18,734 nt of DNA from JBLNBQ01 sp050260095 (lineage in GTDB: Bacteria > Bacillota > UBA5301 > DYFA01): NCBI GenBank assembly GCA_050260095.1, contig JBLNBQ010000177.1, positions 1 through 18,734 on the forward strand. The letters are read 5' to 3'. The position numbers and the translations under genes are program-made. The notes under the pieces are model-generated. The model searched no databases. It was not told the origin of the DNA and saw nothing but the letters and a program-made list of their open reading frames with translations. Of this stretch, positions 1 to 7,421 are shown one piece after another. Numbering within the stretch: position 1 is the stretch's first letter; every line of letters starts with the position of its first letter.

Positions 1-1
1 G

Positions 2-790
2 GACATCGTCCTGGTCGACGTCACGCCGCTCACGCTGGGCCTCGAGACGCTCGGCGGCGTGATGACCCCGCTCATCCAGCGCAACTCCGCCATCCCCACC
101 TCCAAGAAACAGGTCTTTACCACGGCCGCCGACTTCCAGACCGGGGTCGACATCCATGTGCTGCAGGGCGAGCGGACGATGGCCAAGGACAACGTCACGC
201 TCGGCCGCTTCCACCTCGACGGGATTCCGCCGGCCCCGCGCGGCGTGCCGCAGATCGAGGTCACCTTCGACATCGACACTAACGGCATCGTGTCGGTGCG
301 GGCGAAAGACCTGGCGACGGGCAAGGAGAACTCCATCACCATCACGGCGCGCAGCGGCGGTCTTAAGAAAGAGGACATCGACCGGATGGTCAAGGACGCC
401 GAGCAGCACGCAGAGGAAGACCGCAAGCGCCGCGAGGAGGCGGAAGTCCGCAACGAGGCCGATACGCTGGTCTACCAGACCGACAAGGTGCTCAAGGATC
501 TGGAGGGCAAGTACTCGGCGGAACTCAAGAGCAAGGTGGAGCAGGCTCGCGACGCGCTGAAGGCCGCGATCGGCACGGGCGAGTTGGACCAGATCAGGGC
601 GAAGATCGACCCGCTCCGCGAGGCGCTGGGCGAACTCTCCGCCGAGGCCTATAAGCAGGCGGGCGGCGCCGGTCAGCCTGGCGCTCCGGGTGGGCCGGGT
701 GGGCCGGGCGGCTTCGGCCCGGGCGCGCCGGGTGGCCCCACCGGCGGGCCTGACGTCTCTGACGCCGACTTCAACGTCAAAGAGGGGTAA
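2..790 (+). CDS. dnaK: Chaperone protein DnaK (Hsp70), C-terminal part
   Basis: This is the 3' part of an Hsp70 gene cut by the window edge; the frame is open from base 2, giving about 262 residues before the TAA stop. DnaK binds exposed hydrophobic segments of unfolded proteins in an ATP-driven cycle with DnaJ and GrpE. The visible part opens with DVTPLTLGLET, the conserved entry into the substrate-binding beta-sandwich. It continues through the NSAIPTSKKQVF and GIPPAPRGVPQIEVTFDID motifs of that domain, then a charged helical lid (about 120-215 of the visible part). It ends in a Gly/Pro-rich linker and the acidic tail DVSDADFNVKEG. The ATPase domain lies outside the window. dnaJ begins 3 bases after the stop, so the two are surely cotranscribed. 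Identity is very secure. Confidence 0.98.
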   Translation, partial: DIVLVDVTPLTLGLETLGGVMTPLIQRNSAIPTSKKQVFTTAADFQTGVDIHVLQGERTMAKDNVTLGRFHLDGIPPAPRGVPQIEVTFDIDTNGIVSVRAKDLATGKENSITITARSGGLKKEDIDRMVKDAEQHAEEDRKRREEAEVRNEADTLVYQTDKVLKDLEGKYSAELKSKVEQARDALKAAIGTGELDQIRAKIDPLREALGELSAEAYKQAGGAGQPGAPGGPGGPGGFGPGAPGGPTGGPDVSDADFNVKEG

Positions 791-793
791 GAC

Positions 794-1957
794 TTGGCCA
801 AACGCGACTACTACGAGGTGCTCGGGGTCGACCGGGGCGCCTCGGAGGAAGAGATAAAGAAGGCCTACCGGCGCCTCACACGCCAGCTCCATCCGGACGT
901 CAACAAGGACGACCCGGAGGCAGAGAGCAAGTTCAAGGAGTTGAACGAGGCGTACGGGGTGCTCTCCAACCCTGAACTGCGCGCCCGCTATGACCAGGTC
1001 GGCCATGCCGGGTTCGACCCGGGCGCGGGCGGTCAGGGCGATTTCGGGGGCTTCCCGGGCGGGTTCGACTTCAGCGATCTGGGCAGCATCTTCGAGGCCT
1101 TCTTCGGCGGCGGCGGCGCCCGGCCGACCCGCACCGGCCCCGAGCGCGGGCCTGACCTGCGGGCCGAGGTGACGCTCACCCTGAAAGAGGTGGCCGCCGG
1201 CGTAGCCAAGGAGCTCGAGATCGGACGCCACGAAACCTGCACCCGCTGCCAGGGGACGGGCGCCGAACCGGGGACCGCGGTGAAGACCTGCCCCAAGTGC
1301 GGCGGCGCCGGACAGGTGCAGCAAGTGCGGGGCGGAGGGTTCGCACGGCTGGTGACGGTGGTGCCGTGCGACCAGTGCCGGGGCGAGGGCCGGATCATCG
1401 AGCGCCCCTGCACAGAGTGTCGCGGGAGCGGCCAGGTGCGCAAGCGCCGCAAGATCGAGGTCCGGATTCCTCCCGGCGTTGAGTCGGGGGATGGCCTGCG
1501 GCTCGGCGGTCAGGGAGAGGCCGGGCGGCGGGGCGGTCCTCCGGGCGACCTGCTGGTGTTCATCAGAGTGCAGCCGCATCCTCTCTTCGAGCGGCGGGGG
1601 ACGGACCTCTTCTGCGAGGTGCCGATCAGCGTGGTGGAGGCGGCCCTCGGGGCCGAACTCGAAGTGCCGACGCTCGACGGGCAGGAGAGGCTCAGCGTCT
1701 CCCCGGGGACGCAGACCGGCACCGTGAAGGTGCTGGGCGGGCGCGGCCTGCCCCACCGGCGGGGTTACGGGCGGGGCGACCTGCATGTGAGCCTCAAGGT
1801 CGTTACCCCCACCAAGCTGACGGCCAAGCAGAAGGAACTCCTGCGCGCCTTCGCCGCCGCAGGGGAAGGCAGCGATGCCGAACGGGAACGGACGGGCCTC
1901 TTCGAGCGGGTCAAGGACGTGCTGCGGGGCCACGCCCCGAAAGCCGACACCCGGTAG
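794..1957 (+). CDS. dnaJ: Chaperone protein DnaJ (type I Hsp40)
   Basis: Cochaperone that delivers clients to DnaK and stimulates its ATPase. The 387-residue protein is full length for a type I DnaJ. The J domain (about 5-70) carries HPD at 33-35; a Gly/Phe-rich linker follows (about 72-115). Four CxxCxGxG zinc-binding repeats then appear: CTRCQGTG (about 149), CPKCGGAG (about 166), CDQCRGEG (about 192) and CTECRGSG (about 206). The C-terminal beta domains follow. The start is TTG, chosen because it gives the family N-terminus MAKRDYYEVLG and lies just after a purine-rich stretch (AGAGGGG, 781-787) inside the end of dnaK. The 3-base gap to dnaK and the order dnaK-dnaJ-prmA-rsmE are typical of Firmicutes, where the hrcA/CIRCE heat-shock control would lie upstream, outside the window. 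Confidence 0.98.
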   Translation: MAKRDYYEVLGVDRGASEEEIKKAYRRLTRQLHPDVNKDDPEAESKFKELNEAYGVLSNPELRARYDQVGHAGFDPGAGGQGDFGGFPGGFDFSDLGSIFEAFFGGGGARPTRTGPERGPDLRAEVTLTLKEVAAGVAKELEIGRHETCTRCQGTGAEPGTAVKTCPKCGGAGQVQQVRGGGFARLVTVVPCDQCRGEGRIIERPCTECRGSGQVRKRRKIEVRIPPGVESGDGLRLGGQGEAGRRGGPPGDLLVFIRVQPHPLFERRGTDLFCEVPISVVEAALGAELEVPTLDGQERLSVSPGTQTGTVKVLGGRGLPHRRGYGRGDLHVSLKVVTPTKLTAKQKELLRAFAAAGEGSDAERERTGLFERVKDVLRGHAPKADTR

Positions 1958-1976
1958 AGGCAAGGGAGAGTGGGCC

Positions 1977-2918
1977 ATGGAGTGGCGGGAAGTCAGGGTC
2001 ACCACGTCGGCTGAGGCGGCCGAGGCGGTGGCGTTCCGGCTCGAACGCCTGGGCTGCCAGGGGGTCGTGTTGGAGGAGCCCGGGCTTTTGGAGCGGCGAC
2101 GGCGTGAGTCGCCGCTCGACCTGTTTCCGGAGGAACTGAGACCGGCGGAGGGGCACCGGGTCACCGGCTATCTGGCCGAGGATGGCCGCACCGAAGGGCT
2201 GCTGGCGGAGCTGCGCACCTTCCTTTGCGAACTTCCCGGGTGGGGCCTCGATCCCGGCCCGGCGCGGGTCGAAGTGCGGCGCCGGGAGGACACGGAATGG
2301 GCTGACGCGTGGAAGCGCTACTACCACACGCTCAAGGTGGGGCGGCTCGTTGTGCGGCCCAGCTGGGAGGAGTACCAAGCCGGGCCGGGCGAACTGGTCA
2401 TCGACCTCGACCCCGGCATGGCGTTCGGCACCGGCACCCACCCGACCACGGCCCTGTGCCTGGCGGCGCTCGAAGAGGCGCTCCGGGAGACGCGCGCGGA
2501 ACTGGTGGTCGACGCGGGGACCGGGTCAGGCATCCTGGCCATCGCCGCCGCCAAGCTGGGAGCGGGGCGGGTCATCGCCTGCGACCTTGACCCGGTCGCC
2601 TGCCGGGTCGCCCGGGAGAACATCGCCTCAAACGGGGTGGCGCCGGCGATCGAGGTGAGAGAGGGCGACGCCCGGCCCGTGCTCCGCTCAGTGGCCGGCC
2701 GGGCGAGCGTGGTGGTGGCCAACATCGTCGCGGAAGTCATCGCCGCCTTCGCGCCTGACCTGACCGGTGCGCTCCGCCCCGGCGGGCTGCTGCTCGCGGC
2801 GGGGATCATCGAACACAAACGCCCAGCGGTGGAGGAGGCCTTGCTGAAAACCGGCGTGCGGCTGGAGGAAGGTCGCGAGCAGGACGGCTGGGTCCTCCTC
2901 AAGGCCAGGCAGCCATGA
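1977..2918 (+). CDS. prmA: Ribosomal protein L11 methyltransferase
   Basis: PrmA trimethylates lysines and the N-terminus of ribosomal protein L11 using S-adenosylmethionine. The 313-residue product has an N-terminal substrate-recognition domain (about 1-110), the family signature DPGMAFGTGTHPTT (145-158), the SAM-binding loop DAGTGSG (179-185), the acidic strand end ACDLDP (201-206) and the active-site segment VVANIVAE (247-254). The frame is open further upstream inside dnaJ, but I chose the ATG at 1977: the protein then begins MEWREVRV as in homologues, and AAGGGAGAG (about 1961-1969) is a good ribosome site. It lies 19 bases after dnaJ and overlaps rsmE by 4 bases (ATGA), implying translational coupling. 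Confident assignment. Confidence 0.96.
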   Translation: MEWREVRVTTSAEAAEAVAFRLERLGCQGVVLEEPGLLERRRRESPLDLFPEELRPAEGHRVTGYLAEDGRTEGLLAELRTFLCELPGWGLDPGPARVEVRRREDTEWADAWKRYYHTLKVGRLVVRPSWEEYQAGPGELVIDLDPGMAFGTGTHPTTALCLAALEEALRETRAELVVDAGTGSGILAIAAAKLGAGRVIACDLDPVACRVARENIASNGVAPAIEVREGDARPVLRSVAGRASVVVANIVAEVIAAFAPDLTGALRPGGLLLAAGIIEHKRPAVEEALLKTGVRLEEGREQDGWVLLKARQP

Positions 2919-3685
2919 GAAAACCTCGCTTCTTCTGCCAGCCGGCCGACCGGTGCGGCGACCATTTCCGCCTGCCGGAAGGCGAAGCCCACCACGCGCG
3001 GTCTGTCCTGCGGCTCAGGGAGGGCGACGCCGTGCTCATCCTCGATGGGAGCGGCTATGAGCATGACGCTGTGCTGGAGGCGGCACCGCCCGGCGAGGGT
3101 TGGCTTCAGGCCCGCGTCGTGGCGAGCCGGCTGCGGCCGACCGAACCGGACATCGACCTCATACTTCTTCAGGGGTTGCCGAAGAGCGACAAGATGGATC
3201 TGGTGGTGCAGAAGGCGACCGAGTTGGGCGTCCGGCGGGTGGCGCCGGTGCTCACCGAGCGGTGCGTCTCGCGGCCGGAGCCTGGCCGGGCGGCGGCCAA
3301 GGTGGACCGGTGGCAGAAGATCGCCCAGGAAGCGTCGAAGCAGGCCGGGCGGTCGATCACGCCCCAGGTGGCCCCGGTGGCCGCCCTCAAGGAAGCCTTG
3401 CAGGCGCTGCCGTACGGTTGCCGGCTGGTCGTCCCTTGGGAAGAGGAGCGCCGCCGAAGCCTCAGGGAGGTCGCAGCGGAGTGGCTGGCAAAGGCGCGGC
3501 CGGACCAGCCTTCGGCCGTGGCGGTGCTGATCGGCCCCGAAGGCGGACTGGCGGAGGGCGAGGTGGAAGAGGCCCGGCGCCGTGGGGGGATCACCGTCAC
3601 CCTCGGCCCGCGCGTCCTCCGCACCGAGACGGCGGGCCTGGTGGCGTTGGCCTGTCTCTTGTTCGCTACCGGGAACCTGGAGTAG
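2915..3685 (+). CDS. rsmE: 16S rRNA (uracil-1498-N3) methyltransferase
   Basis: RsmE is a SPOUT-fold (knotted) methyltransferase that methylates N3 of U1498 in 16S rRNA. The 256-residue protein has the N-terminal PUA-like domain with HHARSVLRLREGD (26-38). The core follows with KSDKMDLVVQKATELGV (90-106), the SAM-knot segment IGPEGG (206-211) and LGPRVLRTETA (230-240). Length and motif order fit the family. The start ATG overlaps the prmA stop by 4 bases. The 3' end overlaps the end of the convergent plsY gene by 20 bases, so there is no room for an ordinary terminator between them. In Bacillus the next gene would be mtaB; here a minus-strand block intervenes. Confidence 0.96.
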   Translation: MRKPRFFCQPADRCGDHFRLPEGEAHHARSVLRLREGDAVLILDGSGYEHDAVLEAAPPGEGWLQARVVASRLRPTEPDIDLILLQGLPKSDKMDLVVQKATELGVRRVAPVLTERCVSRPEPGRAAAKVDRWQKIAQEASKQAGRSITPQVAPVAALKEALQALPYGCRLVVPWEEERRRSLREVAAEWLAKARPDQPSAVAVLIGPEGGLAEGEVEEARRRGGITVTLGPRVLRTETAGLVALACLLFATGNLE

Positions 3686-4277
3686 GGCGCAGCCGCGCCG
3701 CCCAGGACGCGAGCGAGCGGCGATGCCGCCAGACGATCAGCGCGGCGAGCAACGCGCCGGCGATAACCCAGCGCGCCGAGTGCCAGAAAAGCCACGCCAA
3801 GGCCGGAAAACAGACGGCGGCGAGCGCCGGCGCCACGTGGTAATCGCGGGTGACGGCGAGAAACACCAGCGCCAGGAGCGCCACGGCGAGCAGTGCGGGC
3901 GGCGACCACGCCAGCAGGATGCCCACCGCCGAGGCCAGGCCTTTCCCGCCCGAGAAGCCGAGGAAGAGCGAGTAAGCGTGTCCCACCAGCGCTCCTCCGG
4001 CCGCCACCATCAGGGCCAGGTCGGTGCCGAGCCACCGTCGTCCCACTTCCACGGCCAGGTAGGCCTTCCCGGCATCGCCGAGGAAGACCAGCAGGAAGCC
4101 GGCTTTGCCAAGGCGGCGGGCGGCGTTGAGCGCGCCCAGGTTGCCGGAGCCCAGCGCCCGGAGGTCTTCGCGGCGTAAGAGCCTCACGGCGAGGTAGGAG
4201 AAGGAGACCGAGCCGAGCAGGTAGGCGACGAGGAAGAGGGCGAGGTAGCCGGCCGAGGGAGCCAGCGGCGCGGTCAC
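3666..4277 (-). CDS. plsY: Glycerol-3-phosphate acyltransferase PlsY
   Basis: PlsY is an integral membrane enzyme that transfers the acyl group of acyl-phosphate (made by PlsX) to sn-glycerol-3-phosphate, giving lysophosphatidate, the first membrane step of phospholipid synthesis. The 203-residue protein is strongly hydrophobic with several membrane segments. It carries GSGNLGALN (43-51, canonical GSGNxGATN), LGDAGK (66-71) and GHAYSLFLGFSGGKG (99-113). Two motif positions differ from the usual form: Leu for Thr in the first motif, and Lys-Ala rather than Lys-Gly after the second. It starts with GTG, overlapping the lipid-kinase stop by 4 bases (GTGA), so translation is probably coupled. The C-terminus is highly basic (about 184-203). 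Its 3' end overlaps convergent rsmE by 20 bases. Identity is good; activity despite the motif drift is inferred. Confidence 0.92.
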   Translation of the reverse strand: MTAPLAPSAGYLALFLVAYLLGSVSFSYLAVRLLRREDLRALGSGNLGALNAARRLGKAGFLLVFLGDAGKAYLAVEVGRRWLGTDLALMVAAGGALVGHAYSLFLGFSGGKGLASAVGILLAWSPPALLAVALLALVFLAVTRDYHVAPALAAVCFPALAWLFWHSARWVIAGALLAALIVWRHRRSLASWAARLRPTPGSR

Positions 4278-5185
4278 CTGGAAGCCACCGCGCTTTCCTG
4301 CGGTACGACAACTTCCAGCGCGCCGGGACAGAGGCGCGCCTCAAGCGGCGCATCGCCGAAGAGGTCCCCGTCGAACATCTTCGTGAGGGGCTTAGAGGCT
4401 TCCAGCCTGACCGTCCGGGCGCGGTAAAACTCCACCTTGGGGTGGCCGACGTGGCGTCCCTTGTACGCCTTGGGCAAGGTGGCCACCAGGTCGAGCCGGC
4501 CGATGTCTTTCATGAGACAGAGATCGAGCAGGCCGTCGTCGGGGGCGGCCTCGGGGCAGAGCTTGAGGCCGCCTCCCGTGGTGCGCGTGTTCATGACGAA
4601 GAGGGCCGTCAGGAGGGTCTGGGTCCGCCGCTCCTCCGGCGTCCCTTCGTCGAGCACGAGGGTCACCGGCAGGGGGCGCAGTTCGGCCAGGGTCTGGAGT
4701 ATGGCGAGCAGGATGGCCGCCGGGCCTTTGACCGGCCCCGACCGGCGATTAGTCTGGCGCATGACCTCCGCGGCGAACCCCACGCCAACGATCACGCCGA
4801 AATAGCGGCCGCCCTCCTCGCCGAGGTCGATCCGCCGGCGGGCGCCGGTGGCGGCGCAGGCGAGCGCTTCATCCAGCCCCCAGGGGAGCCCAAGTTCACG
4901 CGCCAGGTCGTTGCCGGTGCCGTAGGGGACGATGGCGAGGGCCGTGCGGCTGTACGCCAGCCCGTTGAGCACCTCGCCGACGGTGCCGTCGCCGCCGACA
5001 GCCACCACTCGGTCGTAGCCGGCGGCCGCCGCCTCGCGAGCGAGCTGTTCGGCGTGTCCCGGTCCTTCCGTCAAAAGGAGCGGGTTGCCAGGAAAATGGC
5101 GGGCGCAGAGCTCTCTGAGCCGGGGGAGTTCCGCCTGCACGCGGTGGCGTCCGGCGATCGGGTTGGCGATGACCATGCTGTTCAT
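4274..5185 (-). CDS. Lipid kinase of the diacylglycerol kinase (DgkB/YegS/BmrU) family
   Basis: Soluble-type lipid kinase that phosphorylates diacylglycerol or a related lipid, recycling it to phosphatidate. The 303-residue product shows the catalytic-domain signatures NPIAG (8-12), the nucleotide-binding GGDGT (64-68) followed by EVLNGLA, and PYGTGND (87-93). The C-terminal half has the DDGLLDLCL segment typical of the beta-sandwich domain. The start at 5185 gives the family N-terminus MNSMVIANPIAG and has AGGAGA about a dozen bases upstream; the frame remains open further upstream but that extension looks unlike the family. It overlaps plsY by 4 bases. Pairing with plsY suggests a role in phosphatidate supply: one makes lysophosphatidate, the other recovers phosphatidate from diacylglycerol. 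Exact substrate is not readable from sequence, so no symbol is given (dgkB is possible). Confidence 0.9.
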   Translation of the reverse strand: MNSMVIANPIAGRHRVQAELPRLRELCARHFPGNPLLLTEGPGHAEQLAREAAAAGYDRVVAVGGDGTVGEVLNGLAYSRTALAIVPYGTGNDLARELGLPWGLDEALACAATGARRRIDLGEEGGRYFGVIVGVGFAAEVMRQTNRRSGPVKGPAAILLAILQTLAELRPLPVTLVLDEGTPEERRTQTLLTALFVMNTRTTGGGLKLCPEAAPDDGLLDLCLMKDIGRLDLVATLPKAYKGRHVGHPKVEFYRARTVRLEASKPLTKMFDGDLFGDAPLEARLCPGALEVVVPQESAVASR

Positions 5186-5222
5186 GGTGGGCCATTTCTC
5201 CTGTTCTCCGGCGATTCCTGCC

Positions 5223-5252
5223 GAGAGAAAGAGCCGGGCGGGCGCCCGGCTC
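5223..5252 (-). terminator. Intrinsic terminator after the small membrane-protein gene
   Basis: A perfect 9-base inverted repeat, GAGCCGGGC (5231-5239) and GCCCGGCTC (5244-5252), has a 4-base loop. Read on the minus strand it is followed by a T-rich run, TTTCTCTC (5230 down to 5223). It lies 28 bases beyond the stop of the membrane-protein gene and 38 bases before the lipid-kinase start. It should end or attenuate transcription of the first gene, so the lipid kinase and plsY depend on readthrough or an unseen promoter. Confidence 0.75.
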
Positions 5253-5279
5253 CGGGTGACGGTGCCAGTGGGTGGGCGA

Positions 5280-5762
5280 TCACATGCCGGCGGCCTTGCC
5301 CGCACCCATGACGATCTGCGGGTTCACCATACCGAAGACCATGGCCACGTGGGCGACGACCAGGAAGACGGTGAGGAGGATGAAGTGCAGCTTCATCTTG
5401 TCGTCTTCCGACTTGCCGCGACCCAGCAGACCCAAGTCGAGCAGGGCGATGCCGACGAGCGGCACCACGCCGAGCAGGTACGACCAGACGGCCAGGACGT
5501 CGACCCAGGTGCGCCACTGCATGCCCGGGATGGCGGTGAAGACGAGCGGGAGAAAGACCGCCAGCAGGAAGTATGCTCCCGCCGCGATGCCCAGTAGCCG
5601 GTTGAAGAGCCGCAGGGCACCGGAGTGCTGGCGGCGGAAGACCAGGAAGAACTCGGTCGCGACGAGCGTCTCGGCCAGGACGACGGGGACGACCATGAAC
5701 CGGAGCAGGTTCCAGGGCTGGTTGGTCGCGAGAAGCTCCATATAGTGGGTCATCGACTGCAT
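5280..5762 (-). CDS. Small four-helix integral membrane protein of unknown function
   Basis: I do not recognise this 160-residue protein with certainty; it resembles small membrane proteins annotated as hypothetical or as a permease in Firmicutes (possibly the DUF6803 family, from memory). Four membrane helices are predicted by eye at about 18-42, 56-78, 87-114 and 122-146. Short polar loops lie between them, including a charged loop RGKSEDDK (115-122). Polar residues inside or beside helices are E31, E37, H126 and H138, and the N-terminus carries THYMELLATNQPWN. Two intramembrane Glu and two His could bind metal, haem or protons, but that is speculation. The ATG has an excellent ribosome site (AAAGGGAGGA, spacing about 7). 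It is divergent from mtaB and followed by its own terminator. The coding call is strong; the function is open. Confidence 0.85.
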   Translation of the reverse strand: MQSMTHYMELLATNQPWNLLRFMVVPVVLAETLVATEFFLVFRRQHSGALRLFNRLLGIAAGAYFLLAVFLPLVFTAIPGMQWRTWVDVLAVWSYLLGVVPLVGIALLDLGLLGRGKSEDDKMKLHFILLTVFLVVAHVAMVFGMVNPQIVMGAGKAAGM

Positions 5763-5896
5763 GCAATGTCCTCCCTTTCTATGACCAGCGAATTGCCCAT
5801 TCGGCGAAAACGAGCGAAATCATGGAGAAGTTCCCAGCCAGGGGGAAGGCAAGGATTTCCAAGAGGGCGGCAGGCAGGGTGGCAAAGCGCCCGGCG

Positions 5897-5926
5897 TTGA
5901 CTCCGGGCGGGCTGGAAAACTATAAT
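5897..5926 (+). promoter_or_regulatory. Sigma-A-type promoter of mtaB
   Basis: TTGACT at 5897-5902 and a perfect TATAAT at 5921-5926 are separated by 18 bases. This lies 31 bases upstream of the mtaB ATG, predicting a leader of about 25 bases containing the GGAGAGGAG ribosome site. It sits in the 195-base gap between divergent genes. I could not identify a convincing matching promoter for the minus-strand gene in the same gap. Confidence 0.85.
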
Positions 5927-5957
5927 TGTCCCGCAATGGCGGAGAGGAGCGCAGAGA

Positions 5958-7325
5958 ATGGGCCTAAAGGTCGCCTTCCGCACCTTGGGGTGCAAAGTGA
6001 ACCAGTACGACACGGAGGCCGTGGCCGGGCTCTTCCGCCGGGCCGGCTACGAGGTGGTCGATTTCGCCGAGGCCGCGGACGTTTATGTCGTGAACACCTG
6101 CACGGTGACGAGCCTGGGGGACAAAAAGTCGCGGCAGGCACTGCGGCGGGCCGCCCGGCTGAACCCTGCGGCGGTGATCGTGGCGATGGGCTGCTATGCC
6201 CAGTCCGCCCCGGATGAGTTGGCCCAGGTCGAGGGAGTCGACGTCGTCCTCGGCACCACCGATCGCGCCCGTCTGCTGCCGTTGGTCGAGGAGGCACGGC
6301 GGCGAAAGGCCGGAGAAGCCGCGGCAGCCGCGGCCGTCCCTGAGCGGGTGGCCATTGCGGTCCGTCCGCTGGCGGAGGCGCGCATCTTTGAGGAATTGGG
6401 CGTCGGGGGGCTCGCCGAGCACACCCGGGCCACCATCAAGGTCCAGGAAGGCTGCCGCCAGTTCTGCTCCTACTGCCGGGTTCCGCACGTGCGGGGACCG
6501 GAGCGGAGCCGCGGGCCGGAACAGGTGTTGGCGGAGGTGCGGCGGCTGGTGGCGGAGGGCTTCCCCGAGATCGTGCTCACCGGCATCCACCTGGGCAGTT
6601 ATGGCCGCGACCTGGCGCCGGCCGGGCCTGGCGCACCCGCCTGGAACCTCGCCCGCCTGGCGAGCGAGGTCAGCAAGGTGCCAGGCTTGCGCCGGCTTCG
6701 CCTCTCTTCGATCGAGCCGACCGACGTCACAGAGGAGTTGATCGGGCTGGTGGCCGAATCCCCCGTGCTCTGCCGCCACTTTCACCTGCCGCTCCAGAGC
6801 GGGACCGACCGGACGCTGCAGCGGATGAACCGGCACTATACGACCGCCGCGTACGCGGCCGTCGTGGAACGCATCCGGGCGGCGGTGCCGGAGGCCGCCC
6901 TGACGACCGACGTCATAGTGGGGTTCCCCGGCGAGTCCGAAGCCGACTTCGCTCAGACCCTGGCCTTCGTGCGCCAGCAAGCCTTCTCCCGCCTGCACGT
7001 TTTCCCGTATTCCCGGCGTCGCGGCACACCGGCCGCCGCCTTTCCCGATCAGGTGCCGGAAGAGGTCAAACGGGAGCGGGCCAGCCGGCTCATCGCCCTC
7101 GGACAGGACTTGGCGCTCGCCTACCACCGCCGGATGGTGGGGACGACCGTGGACGTATTGTTCGAAGAGAAGCAGGGAAGCGGGGGCCGGGAACGGTGGC
7201 GCGGGCTCACCGACACCTACGTGCGGGCGACCGTCCCGTCGCAGGAGCCGCTGGCGGCGCAGATCCGGCGGGTTTTGGTCAGCGACGCCACGGCCGAGGA
7301 GGTCCGTGGCCGACTCAGCCCGTGA
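5958..7325 (+). CDS. mtaB: tRNA t6A37 methylthiotransferase MtaB
   Basis: Radical-SAM enzyme that converts N6-threonylcarbamoyladenosine at tRNA position 37 to its 2-methylthio form (ms2t6A). The 455-residue protein has the N-terminal methylthiotransferase domain with cluster cysteines C12, C48 and C79. The radical-SAM motif CRQFCSYC (C166, C170, C173) is followed by RVPHVRGPERSR, and a C-terminal TRAM domain lies at about 390-450. The CxxFCSYC...RGPxRSR pattern and length favour MtaB over MiaB. The ATG at 5958 gives MGLKVAFRTLGCKVNQ and is preceded by GGAGAGGAG. Its own promoter lies directly upstream. In Bacillus the homologue (yqeV) follows rsmE directly; here it is separated by the minus-strand lipid block. 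Confidence 0.95.
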   Translation: MGLKVAFRTLGCKVNQYDTEAVAGLFRRAGYEVVDFAEAADVYVVNTCTVTSLGDKKSRQALRRAARLNPAAVIVAMGCYAQSAPDELAQVEGVDVVLGTTDRARLLPLVEEARRRKAGEAAAAAAVPERVAIAVRPLAEARIFEELGVGGLAEHTRATIKVQEGCRQFCSYCRVPHVRGPERSRGPEQVLAEVRRLVAEGFPEIVLTGIHLGSYGRDLAPAGPGAPAWNLARLASEVSKVPGLRRLRLSSIEPTDVTEELIGLVAESPVLCRHFHLPLQSGTDRTLQRMNRHYTTAAYAAVVERIRAAVPEAALTTDVIVGFPGESEADFAQTLAFVRQQAFSRLHVFPYSRRRGTPAAAFPDQVPEEVKRERASRLIALGQDLALAYHRRMVGTTVDVLFEEKQGSGGRERWRGLTDTYVRATVPSQEPLAAQIRRVLVSDATAEEVRGRLSP

Positions 7326-7421
7326 GCCCGCGGCCGTCCGCAGGAATCGGCCGGGGCGGGGCGTATTAGGTAAAGCGCCGGGCGCGCCGGGGGCGGCCCG
7401 GAGTAGCGGAGGTGAGGATCC

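Noticed and set aside
660..760. The Gly/Pro repeat run in the DnaK tail as a collagen-like or mobile repeat
   Set aside because: Low-complexity linkers before the acidic tail are usual in DnaK; the repeats here are short and irregular.
5763..5896. A promoter for the minus-strand membrane-protein gene
   Set aside because: One must exist, but I found no hexamer pair with reasonable match and spacing; the best -10-like sequence overlaps the ribosome site.
7326..7421. A terminator or promoter between mtaB and the HIT gene
   Set aside because: The sequence has GC-rich self-complementary stretches but no T-run and no credible -35/-10 pair.
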